This document shows positions 52,267-58,878 of a DNA stretch of 58,878 nucleotides, in pieces. A program made the position numbers and the translations under genes. The DNA is taken from contig NZ_NIRR01000027.1 in NCBI RefSeq assembly GCF_002204745.1, forward strand, positions 1 through 58,878, given 5' to 3'. Position 1 is the stretch's first letter; each line of letters starts with the position of its first letter. The stretch comes from Hymenobacter amundsenii. Lineage in GTDB: Bacteria > Bacteroidota > Bacteroidia > Cytophagales > Hymenobacteraceae. Under the pieces are notes generated by a model. The model saw nothing but the letters and a program-made list of their open reading frames with translations. It ran no database searches and was not told the origin of the DNA.

Positions 52267-52470
52267 CTAAACCTCCAGTTTCTGGAGCTTACCGAATTCG
52301 AGGCCACTGATGACACCGGCCAGCTCGGTTTCCTTGCCGGCCAAGCCGTAGCGGTGCAAATCCTTCAGCGGGCGGTCGGCCCGGAAGTAGGCAATGAGCA
52401 CAAACTCCTCGTCCCGCAACTGAATGTAATCGGGAATTTTGGCTTTGCCCTTTACTTTGATGATGTACAT
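52267..52470 (-). CDS. Small conserved hypothetical protein
   Basis: 67 residues. MYIIKVKGKAKIPDYIQLRDEEFVLIAYF and RADRPLKDLHRYGLAGKETEL have balanced, native-like composition. It lies between fsa and ftsE, same strand, an arrangement I recall in other Cytophagales. It has no signal peptide or domain I can name. It probably encodes a real small protein. Confidence 0.7.
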   Translation of the reverse strand: MYIIKVKGKAKIPDYIQLRDEEFVLIAYFRADRPLKDLHRYGLAGKETELAGVISGLEFGKLQKLEV

Positions 52471-52484
52471 GGCGCTGATGCGGC

Positions 52485-52548
52485 AAATGTGAAAATGCGA
52501 AAAATGCGAAAACGACTATTCAGCCCGTTAGTCGCACTTTTCACATTT
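52485..52548. repeat. Inverted repeat downstream of the aldolase gene
   Basis: AAATGTGAAAATGCGA (52485-52500) pairs with TCGCACTTTTCACATTT (52532-52548) with one bulge. It lies between the aldolase and the small protein gene. Confidence 0.75.
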
Positions 52549-52561
52549 CATACATTAAGAA

Positions 52562-53218
52562 TTAGCCATTCACTTTCTTGTGGTCGGCCAGGAAAGTGGC
52601 CAACCCTTTGTCGGTGAGGGGGTGGTTGAGCAGGCCGGTGATGACGTTGAGCGGGCAGGTTACCACGTCGGCGCCCAGCTCGGCGCACTGGAGCAGGTGC
52701 GGCACGTGGCGTACCGAGGCGGCCAGCACTTGGGTAGCGTAGCCATAATTGCTGAAAATATCCACGATTTGCTGCACCAGCTGCAGGCCGTCGTGCCCGA
52801 TATCATCTAACCGGCCCACAAAAGGCGACACGTAAGTAGCGCCGGCCTTGGCGGCCAGCAGGGCCTGCCCGGCCGAGAAAATCAGCGTGCAGTTAGTTTT
52901 GATACCCTTATCGGAGAAGTAGCGGATGGCCTTCACGCCGTCGCGGATCATGGGCACTTTCACCACGATGTTGGGGTGCAGCTCGGCTAGGGCCTCACCT
53001 TCGCGGATGATGTTCTCGTAGTCGGTGGCAATAACTTCGGCCGATACGTCGCCGTCCACCATTTCGCAGATTTGCTTGTAGTGGGCCATCACGGCATCGG
53101 TGCCTTTGATACCCTCTTTCGCCATCAGCGAAGGGTTGGTGGTTACGCCATCGAGCACACCGAGCTCCACGGCTTCCTGAATCTCCTTCAGGTTGGCAGT
53201 ATCAATGAAAAACTTCAC
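52562..53218 (-). CDS. fsa: Fructose-6-phosphate aldolase / small transaldolase
   Basis: 218 residues. It is the short transaldolase type: [36 protein letters not shown], then [18 protein letters not shown] with the Schiff-base Lys, [37 protein letters not shown], and [24 protein letters not shown]. It forms or splits fructose-6-phosphate, or carries out transaldolase chemistry (TalC). The two cannot be told apart from sequence alone. It is first in a minus-strand group with the 67-residue protein and ftsE. Confidence 0.95.
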   Translation of the reverse strand: MKFFIDTANLKEIQEAVELGVLDGVTTNPSLMAKEGIKGTDAVMAHYKQICEMVDGDVSAEVIATDYENIIREGEALAELHPNIVVKVPMIRDGVKAIRYFSDKGIKTNCTLIFSAGQALLAAKAGATYVSPFVGRLDDIGHDGLQLVQQIVDIFSNYGYATQVLAASVRHVPHLLQCAELGADVVTCPLNVITGLLNHPLTDKGLATFLADHKKVNG

Positions 53219-53220
53219 AG

Positions 53221-53460
53221 GATCACGAATTAGCAGGGATTAGCACGGATTTCACAGGTTTCGCAGACGCTTGTCCACGGGCCCGCTACGCGTCCGGGGC
53301 TGGCAATGGCCGGCCCCGCAAAGTACGCAAAAACAAAAAGGCGGCCCAAATAGGCCGCCTTTTCTGTTTTACTGAAATTATATCGTCAGGTCAACTACGG
53401 TTGGATTGGTCCGGCTACAAAATCCGTGCAATCCATTAAAATCCGCGTTAATCCGTGATG
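53221..53460. repeat. Repeats of the AATCCGTG type flanking the fsa upstream region
   Basis: Left 53221-53262 (ATCACGAATTAGCAGGGATTAGCACGGATTT) and right 53418-53460 (AAATCCGTGCAATCC ... GTTAATCCGTGAT) are partial complements. It is a Bacteroidetes-type dispersed repeat. It has the same general design as the element at 23438. Confidence 0.7.
53336..53363. terminator. Hairpin terminator
   Basis: AAAAGGCGGCC (53336-53346) pairs with GGCCGCCTTTT (53353-53363) over a 6-nt loop. It lies between ffs and fsa, both minus strand, and can stop read-through from ffs. Confidence 0.85.
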
Positions 53461-53462
53461 CA

Positions 53463-53564
53463 AAAAAAAGCGAGCCAAAATCGCACCGCTCAACCACCTA
53501 CCCTTGCTACCTTCCGGTCCTGGGGGAATTCAGCAGGAGCTGGTCGTTCTGACTCGCCGGGAAC
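53463..53564 (-). ncRNA. ffs: Signal recognition particle RNA (small bacterial type)
   Basis: On the minus strand the apical domain reads CCCCCAGGACCGGAAGG then TAGCAAGGGTAGG, matching the conserved 4.5S/SRP domain IV (CAGGnCCGGAAGGnAGCAnnGGnA). The flanking strands CCTGCTGAATT and 5' GCGAG with 3' CTCGC close a single long hairpin of about 100 nt. A T-run follows at 53463-53469. It binds Ffh, encoded at 22066-23415. The ends are approximate. Confidence 0.9.
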
Positions 53565-53570
53565 AAAGGT

Positions 53571-54076
53571 AAGCAGCAATTCAGCGGATTCCGTGCAAGC
53601 GTTGGCATTTTTCTTTCCGCAAGCGGTATCAGCAAGTAAATCAGGTGCTTCTTTTTTCAGGACATCCGATTAGCCGCCGTGGGCGTGGGGCTGGATTGCT
53701 GGAAGTGGGCAATGGCAGGGCTCCTAACAGAGACAGGGCGAGTAGCGGAAGCGAAGAATGCATCGGAGCAGGCGAAGAAAGACGGCAATAATAACCTACA
53801 GCAGGCACTACAAAGGTGCGGCACCAGAGCGGGGTATGGAAGGCGCCATAGACCACCTTTGTGACTGGCATTCGCAGCTCATAAGCATTGAATTATATTG
53901 CTAAAACTATTTTTTAGGAACTGGAACAGCCCTTTACCGCACGTTGCTGCGCTGCTTTAGCCCGTCGGGCGTGACTTAGCTTAGGAGAGGCAGAACTGAT
54001 GGGGGAAGACTATCGGAGCCAACCTGCTGGCGCGAGAAAAAATAGGCCGCGTGCGGCAGGTCTGAACTCTGTGCGC
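53571..54076. other. Intergenic region, no gene confirmed
   Basis: About 500 nt. A short minus-strand ORF (53641-53871) has a signal-like stretch but no other support. No tRNA, promoter or hairpin stood out apart from the candidate guaA box at the end. Confidence 0.5.
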
Positions 54077-54084
54077 TAATTTTG
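54077..54084 (+). promoter_or_regulatory. Candidate -7 box immediately before guaA (TAATTTTG)
   Basis: TAATTTTG matches TAnnTTTG exactly and ends 3 nt before the guaA ATG. If functional, the mRNA would start at or beside the start codon. Confidence 0.4.
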
Positions 54085-54087
54085 CTT

Positions 54088-55620
54088 ATGCCTGAACAAA
54101 TTCTGATTCTCGACTTCGGTTCGCAGTACACGCAGCTTATTGCCCGGCGCATCCGGGAGCTGAATATCTACTGCGAGATTCACCCGTTCACGCACGCCCC
54201 GGACCTCACGGAGGACATCCGGGGCGTGGTGCTTTCGGGCTCTCCCTGCTCGGTGCGCGACGCTGGCTCGCCCAACCCCGACCTGAGCCGTTACCTGGGC
54301 CAGGTACCGGTACTGGGCGTTTGCTACGGCGCCCAGCTGCTGGCCCACCAGCAGGGCGGCGAGGTGCTGCCGGCCACCATCCGCGAGTACGGTCGGGCCC
54401 GCCTCACCCATCTCAACCAGCACCACCCACTGCTGCAGGGTCTGGAGCCTGGCTCCCAGGTCTGGATGTCACACGGCGACACCATCAAGGAGCTGCCGGC
54501 GGGTTTCCTGGCTATTGCCGGCACGCCCGACGTGCAGGTGGCCGCCTATGAAATCGAAGGCCAGGCCACCTACGGCATCCAGTTTCACCCCGAAGTCACG
54601 CACTCCACCGACGGCAAGCAGCTCATGCGCAACTTCGCGGTGGGCATATGCGGCTGCGCTCAGGACTGGACGCCCGAACACTTCGTGGATGGAATGGTGG
54701 CCACGCTACAAGCCACCATCGGCGAGCAGGACCAAGTGATTCTGGGCCTCTCGGGCGGCGTCGATTCGAGCGTGGCGGCGCTGTTGCTGCACCGGGCCAT
54801 CGGGCCGCGGCTGCACGGCATCTTCGTGAACAACGGGCTGCTACGCCTGAACGAGTTCGAGGAAGTGCTCCACTCCTACCGCGACCTAGGCCTGAACGTG
54901 CGCGGCGTAGACGCCAGCGCCGAATTCTACCAAGCCCTCGAAGGCCTCACCGACCCCGAGCAGAAGCGCAAAGCCATCGGGCGCACCTTCATTGAGGTAT
55001 TCGACCGCGAAGCTCAGCGCGTAGATGGGGCCCGCTGGCTGGCCCAGGGCACCATTTACCCCGACGTAATTGAGTCGGTATCGGTAAACGGGCCGGCCGT
55101 GACCATCAAGAGCCACCACAACGTGGGCGGGCTGCCCGAGAAGATGAACCTGAAAATCGTGGAGCCGCTCCGGGCCTTGTTCAAGGATGAGGTACGCGAA
55201 GTGGGCGCGGCGCTGGGACTGCCCACCAATATTCTGCACCGCCACCCCTTCCCCGGCCCCGGCCTGGGCATCCGCATTCTGGGCGACATCACGCCCCACA
55301 AAGTAGACTTGCTCCAACGGGCCGACGCCATCTTCATCAACGGCCTCAAAGAGCACGGCCTCTACGACGAAGTATGGCAAGCCGGTGTGATGCTGCTGCC
55401 AATCCAGAGCGTGGGCGTGATGGGCGACGAGCGCACCTACGAGCAGGTAGTAGCCCTGCGCGCTGTAACTAGCGTTGATGGCATGACGGCCGACTGGTCG
55501 CACCTGCCCTACGATTTCCTGGCCACGGTCAGCAACCGCATCATCAACCAGGTTCGCGGCATCAACCGCGTCGTCTACGACATCAGCTCTAAACCGCCCG
55601 CAACGATTGAGTGGGAATAG
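54088..55620 (+). CDS. guaA: GMP synthase (glutamine-hydrolysing)
   Basis: 510 residues. The glutamine amidotransferase domain has Cys79 in [11 protein letters not shown] and the His and Glu in QFHPEVTHS. The ATP pyrophosphatase domain has [20 protein letters not shown] (PP-loop) and [12 protein letters not shown]. The C-terminal dimer domain ends with [12 protein letters not shown]. It aminates XMP to GMP. Length and motifs are typical. The preceding A/T-rich -7-like box sits right against the ATG. Confidence 0.98.
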   Translation: MPEQILILDFGSQYTQLIARRIRELNIYCEIHPFTHAPDLTEDIRGVVLSGSPCSVRDAGSPNPDLSRYLGQVPVLGVCYGAQLLAHQQGGEVLPATIREYGRARLTHLNQHHPLLQGLEPGSQVWMSHGDTIKELPAGFLAIAGTPDVQVAAYEIEGQATYGIQFHPEVTHSTDGKQLMRNFAVGICGCAQDWTPEHFVDGMVATLQATIGEQDQVILGLSGGVDSSVAALLLHRAIGPRLHGIFVNNGLLRLNEFEEVLHSYRDLGLNVRGVDASAEFYQALEGLTDPEQKRKAIGRTFIEVFDREAQRVDGARWLAQGTIYPDVIESVSVNGPAVTIKSHHNVGGLPEKMNLKIVEPLRALFKDEVREVGAALGLPTNILHRHPFPGPGLGIRILGDITPHKVDLLQRADAIFINGLKEHGLYDEVWQAGVMLLPIQSVGVMGDERTYEQVVALRAVTSVDGMTADWSHLPYDFLATVSNRIINQVRGINRVVYDISSKPPATIEWE

Positions 55621-55734
55621 CAAGGTGAGCTAGCGAATTGGTAAAGTGGGGAGTTGCTGTTTTGGGGCCTTGCTGCGCTGTACGCGCCATTGGGTTCCGA
55701 AACAGCAACTTCCCATTATATCTTTAAGCCAAAC

Positions 55735-55772
55735 AAAAAACCCGCTCCGGCCAAAGCCAGAGCGGGTTTTTT
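55735..55772. terminator. Bidirectional terminator between guaA and tRNA-Leu
   Basis: CCCGCTC (55741-55747) pairs with GAGCGGG (55760-55766); flanking A6 and T6 runs give terminators in both directions. Confidence 0.9.
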
Positions 55773-55779
55773 ATTGAAG

Positions 55780-55861
55780 TGCGCGCGGGGAGATTCGAAC
55801 TCCCACACCCGAAGGCACCACCCCCTCAAGATGGCGTGTCTACCAGTTTCACCACGTGCGC
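55780..55861 (-). tRNA. tRNA-Leu (anticodon GAG)
   Basis: The minus-strand sequence folds as a cloverleaf. Acceptor 5' strand is GCGCACG, the D-arm has GTGGTGAAACTGGTAGAC, the anticodon arm is CCATC-TTGAGGG-GGTGG with anticodon GAG, the variable arm is long (TGCCTTCGGGTGT) as in tRNA-Leu, and the T-arm is GGGAG-TTCGAAT-CTCCC. CCA is not encoded. Pairing of the acceptor stem shows one A-C mismatch at position 5/68. Confidence 0.93.
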
Positions 55862-56120
55862 AGATGACGGCTAGCACTCCTTTTTAAAGCGAAAGCCAGT
55901 GCTTTCGGACTCGCTGAGGCGGCGAATCGATGACAAAAGTAGGGGGTCGAAAGTCAGGGTGCAAGTATACCACGTGTTTTTCGGCGATATTATAAGTCAA
56001 ACGACGGTTTCTTGCTCATTGTCAGCCTCAAAAATTTCACTGCCCGTTCATTTGGGTACGCGTTATTTGGCACATCAACCCCTAAACGGCCCTACTCCCA
56101 CCCTCACTTACTAAATAGCC

Positions 56121-56624
56121 ATGACGACTCCTACTCATTTGCCTATAGCCCCGAAGCCTTCCAGCCTGTTTGCCCGCATCGCCGGGAAGGTCACCATTTG
56201 GTCGGGCTCGACGGCCGCTTTTTGCCTGGCGCTGGGCATCGTGCTGGTGTGGAGCCTGACTGGTCCGGTGTTTCACTACTCCCAAACCTGGCAGTTGATC
56301 ATCAACACGGGCACTACTATCGTCACGTTTCTAATGGTTTTCCTGATTCAGCGGGCCCAGAATAAGGACTCGCTTGTGCTGCATCTCAAGCTCAACGAAC
56401 TGCTGGCGGCTCAGCAAGGGGCCAGCAACCGCCTCATCAACGCCCAGGACTTCACGGAGGAAGAAATTGATATGCTCCACAATTACTTCTGCCTGCTGGC
56501 TGCCAAGGCCAAGCAAGACCACAACCTGGGCCGCACGCATTCGGTGGAGGAAGCCGAGGAAAACCACCAGCGGAAACGCAGAATCAATCGGCAGCCAAGC
56601 ACTTTTGGCCATTGGAAGCAATAA
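56121..56624 (+). CDS. Low-affinity iron permease family protein
   Basis: 167 residues. PF04120-type membrane protein: FARIAGKVTIWSGSTAAFCLALGIVLVWSLTGPVFHYSQTWQLIINTGTTIVTFLMVFLIQRAQNKDSLVLHLKLNELL is the family core, with two membrane helices and the conserved NTxTTIVTFLMVFLIQ...QNRD-like (here QNKDS) motif. The tail is charged. It is named after the fungal Fet4 iron transporter, although transport by bacterial members is not proven. Next to Dps and a VIT1-type transporter, an iron role seems likely. Confidence 0.88.
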   Translation: MTTPTHLPIAPKPSSLFARIAGKVTIWSGSTAAFCLALGIVLVWSLTGPVFHYSQTWQLIINTGTTIVTFLMVFLIQRAQNKDSLVLHLKLNELLAAQQGASNRLINAQDFTEEEIDMLHNYFCLLAAKAKQDHNLGRTHSVEEAEENHQRKRRINRQPSTFGHWKQ

Positions 56625-56627
56625 AAA

Positions 56628-56656
56628 AAGCTTCCTCCCGTGGCGGGAAGAAGCTT
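56628..56656. terminator. Bidirectional terminator between iron permease and Dps genes
   Basis: AAGCTTCCTCCCG (56628-56640) pairs with CGGGAAGAAGCTT (56644-56656), with one mismatched pair and A and T runs outside. Confidence 0.85.
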
Positions 56657-56677
56657 CTTCTGTGGAGTTGGCCCAGC

Positions 56678-57313
56678 CTATTCGGCCCGCACCAAAGGCG
56701 TGTCAACGACGTGCTCCGACACAAACCACACCTGCAGTTCGTTGGTGCGCATCACGTCGCTTACTACCACGTCGTTGGTACCGTCGTCGCCGGCATCGTC
56801 GGCGGCTTTAGCGTACTCGTGGCAGTTTTTAAGGATGATCTGGTGGGCTTCGAGCAGGCGCGAAACCTGTACCGGCGCTTCCTCCCGGTCGCGGGGCGGA
56901 CGCGGAATGGTGGTCAGCTCGGCCACGTCGGGAGCCATGGCAATGGCTACACCACCCAGAATCTGAATCCGCTCGGCAATAGTATCGACCAGCGTGCTTT
57001 GCTCCTCGTAATGCTTATCGTAGAGCAGGTGCAGTTGGTAAAAAGTAGGGCCTACTACCTGCCAATGGTGCTTTTTATAGAGGTCGCGCAGGGTCATGGT
57101 ATCGGCCAGCAGCTGGTTGAGCTGGTTTACGCTCTGCTGACGGGTTTTTTCGTCGAGGCCGATGGGCAGGCGCTGCGATACGGTACCGTACTTCTGAAGC
57201 GCCTTGGGGGCGTTGAACTGCTGGTTCATTACCGGCTGCACGCTGGGCGAGTGGCCATTGGCCGAGTTTTTAGCGGAGTCTTTAGCGTCGGATTTGGCAG
57301 TGGATTTAGCCAT
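56678..57313 (-). CDS. dps: Dps-type DNA-protection/ferritin-like protein with Lys-rich tail
   Basis: 211 residues from ATG 57313. The N-terminal 30 residues (AKSTAKSDAKDSAKNSANG) are a repeated Ala-Lys tail like DNA-binding extensions in other Dps proteins. The four-helix ferritin-like core has LADTMTLRDLYKKHHWQVVGPTFYQLHLLYDKHYEEQSTLVDTIAERIQILGG, with the His, Asp and Glu of the intersubunit iron site, and continues with LLEAHQIILKNCHEYAK. It stores iron and limits Fenton damage. It is convergent with the iron permease. Confidence 0.92.
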   Translation of the reverse strand: MAKSTAKSDAKDSAKNSANGHSPSVQPVMNQQFNAPKALQKYGTVSQRLPIGLDEKTRQQSVNQLNQLLADTMTLRDLYKKHHWQVVGPTFYQLHLLYDKHYEEQSTLVDTIAERIQILGGVAIAMAPDVAELTTIPRPPRDREEAPVQVSRLLEAHQIILKNCHEYAKAADDAGDDGTNDVVVSDVMRTNELQVWFVSEHVVDTPLVRAE

Positions 57314-57442
57314 GATAATAAAGGGGGAAAATAGACAGAAAAGAAAAGGCGGCGGAAAGCTGCCCGGTAGCACTAGCATACGTAGAGAAGGTGCGTAGGT
57401 TAGCTTACTCTGCCCTACCCAAGTATTTCTCCCCTCCGACTT

Positions 57443-58147
57443 ATGCACCACGCCCACCCGCATCCTGAGCACCATCTTACCAGTTCGGCTATGCTTCAGG
57501 ATATCGTTATTGGCCTCTCCGACGGCCTGACGGTGCCTTTCGCCCTGGCCGCCGGGCTGAGTGGGGCCGTGCAGTCGTCGGGCCTCGTGATTACGGCCGG
57601 GTTGGCCGAAATTGTGGCTGGCTCCATTGCCATGGGCCTGGGCGGCTACCTGGCTGGCCGAACCGAAGTAGAGCACTACGACGCCGAACTCAAGCGCGAG
57701 TACCAGGAGGTGCAGGATGTGCCCCACGTAGAGCGGGCCGAGGTAGATGAGCTGCTGACCGAAATGGGTCTCTCAGAAAGCACCCGCCACCAAGCCGTGC
57801 GCGAACTCACCGCCGACCCCGATCAGTGGGTGCGCTTCATGATGAAATATGAGCTGGGCCTTGAAAAGCCCGACCCCAGCCAAGCCCCCAAAAGCGCGTT
57901 TACCATCAGTACGGCCTACGCCGTGGGGGGCCTTATTCCGCTCAGCGCCTACTTTGTTACGGACACCCCTGCCGAGGGCTTGCTGTGGTCGGCCGTAATA
58001 ACGCTGGTCTGCCTGCTGATTTTTGGCTACCTGAAAAGCCGCATGACCGGCCAGCCCCCGGTTATGGGGGCCCTCAAAATGGCGGGCGTGGGGGCACTGG
58101 CTGCCGGCGCGGCATTTCTGGTAGCCCGTCTCATCACGCAGGAGTAG
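57443..58147 (+). CDS. VIT1/CCC1-family iron/manganese transporter
   Basis: 234 residues. The family begins IVIGLSDGLTVPFALAAGLSGAVQSSGLVITAGLAEIVAGSIAMGLGGYLAGRTEVEHYDAELKREYQEV, with SDGLTVPFAL and GLAEIVAGSISMGLGGYL-like signatures. The cytosolic EELLTEMGL region follows and then three helices (PKSAFTISTAYAVGGLIPLSAYF, LLWSAVITLVCLLIFGYL, MAGVGALAAGAAFLVARL). It moves Fe or Mn out of the cytosol. A His-rich start (MHHAHPHPEHH) may bind metal. It is divergent from dps. Confidence 0.92.
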   Translation: MHHAHPHPEHHLTSSAMLQDIVIGLSDGLTVPFALAAGLSGAVQSSGLVITAGLAEIVAGSIAMGLGGYLAGRTEVEHYDAELKREYQEVQDVPHVERAEVDELLTEMGLSESTRHQAVRELTADPDQWVRFMMKYELGLEKPDPSQAPKSAFTISTAYAVGGLIPLSAYFVTDTPAEGLLWSAVITLVCLLIFGYLKSRMTGQPPVMGALKMAGVGALAAGAAFLVARLITQE

Positions 58148-58244
58148 CTTTGAACGGGAAAGCACCTGGCGAACCGTCAGCAGCCCCTTATCAGTTTTTT
58201 ACGCTCCAGCCACTTCACTTTCTACCTTAGCCTCACCCCCGCCT

Positions 58245-58784
58245 ATGCCATTTCCTTTCTTCGGCGACAGTAAATCTACCATTGCCCAGCTCCTGAGCAC
58301 CCTACCCCAACAGGGCCGGGTAGAATGGATTGGCCTGCGCCCGGCCCGTCGTGAACCGATGCAGGTGGTAGCCGAAGCCGAGGCCGAAGCCGACCGCCAC
58401 CTGCGCGGCGACCATGCCCGACCCCGGCCCGGCGGCAAGCGCCAATTAACCCTTATGCAGCACGAGCACTTAGGAGCGGTAGGTGGCTTTTTGGGCCAGG
58501 CCGGAGAACTGATAGACCCTGCCCGGCTGCGCCGCAACCTAGTGGTGAGCGGCCTGAATTTGCTGGCCCTCAAAAACCGGCAGGTACGCATCGGGGAGGA
58601 CGTTATTATTGAAATCACCGGTGAGTGCCACCCCTGTTCGCGCATGGAGGAAGAACTCGGGGCCGGCGGCTACAATGCCATGCGTGGCCACGGTGGTCTT
58701 ACGGCCCGCATCGTGCAAGGTGGCCCCATCCGCGTCGGCGACTTAGTACAAGCAATTGCACCCAAAGAAGCAAATCAGGACTAA
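58245..58784 (+). CDS. MOSC-domain protein
   Basis: 179 residues. MOSC elements are visible: VEWIGLRPARREPMQVV, a GDHARPRPGGKRQLTLMQHEHL region, PARLRRNLVVSGLNLLALKNRQVRIGEDVIIEITGECHPCSRMEEELGAGGYNAMRGHGGLTARIVQGGPIRVGD. The Cys in GECHPCSRM is the expected sulfur-carrying residue. Members of this family (YiiM/YuaD-like) handle molybdenum cofactor sulfur or N-hydroxylated bases. The stop codon is immediately followed by the end of an insertion sequence. Confidence 0.88.
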   Translation: MPFPFFGDSKSTIAQLLSTLPQQGRVEWIGLRPARREPMQVVAEAEAEADRHLRGDHARPRPGGKRQLTLMQHEHLGAVGGFLGQAGELIDPARLRRNLVVSGLNLLALKNRQVRIGEDVIIEITGECHPCSRMEEELGAGGYNAMRGHGGLTARIVQGGPIRVGDLVQAIAPKEANQD

Positions 58785-58878
58785 GAGCATGTTTGGGAAT
58801 TAGTGGGCTGTAGCTCGGCGTAAAGTCATGGTCAAGTTGGCGACCAGCAGCCACGCGGCATGGCTGGCCGTTGTGCGC
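58785..58878 (-). mobile_element. IS5-family-like insertion sequence end (cut by window edge)
   Basis: GAGCATGTTTGGGAATTAGTG at 58785 is a plausible terminal repeat, and it directly abuts the stop TAA of the MOSC gene, fitting the TAA-type target preference of IS5 relatives. The rest lies outside the window. Confidence 0.6.
58800..58877 (-). CDS. IS5-family transposase, C-terminal fragment (cut by window edge)
   Basis: The minus frame reads RTTASHAAWLLVANLTMTLRRATAH and stops at 58800-58802. The ASxAAWLLVANLTMTLRR ending resembles the C-terminus of IS5-type transposases (AxAxIYLANIxLLLRRL). It starts beyond the edge, so only 25 residues are seen. It is a different subtype from the decayed element at 20399. 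Confidence 0.55.
   Translation of the reverse strand, partial: RTTASHAAWLLVANLTMTLRRATAH

Noticed and set aside
53641..53871. Short minus-strand ORF with a hydrophobic stretch
   Set aside because: No domain, unusual composition, no promoter seen; the signal-like part alone is not convincing.
55899..56114. 71-codon plus-strand ORF between tRNA-Leu and the iron permease
   Set aside because: No motif, start or codon bias; looks like chance.

Overview
The window reads as a high-GC chromosomal segment of a member of Bacteroidetes, order Cytophagales, most likely Hymenobacter or a close relative (inference). Pointers are the gene families (two-subunit EtfAB, DUF4328, DUF5996, EcsC, a small conserved protein between fructose-6-phosphate aldolase and FtsE), near-absence of Shine-Dalgarno sequences, TAnnTTTG-type -7 boxes, and many intergenic inverted repeats. 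Both edges lie inside probable transposase genes, as expected for a contig broken at insertion sequences.

Layout. 1-3.9 kb: transposase fragment, YfiT/DinB-type protein, then etfB-etfA and a DUF151 nuclease-like gene on the minus strand. 4-13.6 kb: mostly secreted housekeeping proteins (esterase, M1 and M28 peptidases, META lipoprotein, outer-membrane transporter-like protein). 13.8-20.4 kb: pyruvate carboxylase, then an SDR that lacks the catalytic tyrosine, a photolyase and a TetR regulator. 20.4-21.2 kb: a decayed IS5-family element. 22-25 kb: ffh and a glycosyltransferase. 25-38.7 kb: a surface-glycan locus with an FkbH-like protein, a complete pseudaminic acid pathway (pseB, pseC, pseF, a fused pseG-pseH, pseI), an AT-rich inserted membrane gene, a glycosyltransferase-like protein, a polysaccharide-deacetylase-like protein and a Wzx-type flippase. 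38.8-43 kb, minus strand: a SAM (S-box) riboswitch, a 39-codon cysteine-rich leader ORF, an ATP-grasp ligase, an LLM flavin monooxygenase and an APC amino-acid permease, apparently one sulfur-responsive operon. 43.3-53.2 kb: envelope and housekeeping genes (Spy-like protein, EcsC, Gfo/Idh/MocA, metallopeptidases, DegT aminotransferase, GT2, FtsE, aldolase). 53.5 kb: SRP RNA. 54-58.8 kb: guaA, tRNA-Leu(GAG), an iron group (low-affinity iron permease, Dps, VIT1/CCC1 transporter), a MOSC protein and a second IS5-like fragment.

How genes work together: the Pse enzymes should make CMP-pseudaminic acid from UDP-GlcNAc, and the adjacent transferase, deacetylase and flippase would place it in a surface polymer. 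The Dps, iron permease and VIT1 genes suggest iron uptake and storage. Ffh and its RNA partner ffs are both present, 30 kb apart. The most novel element is the SAM riboswitch followed 11 nt later by a cysteine-codon-rich leader ORF and GC-rich hairpins. This looks like two-input (SAM plus cysteine) control of sulfur genes.
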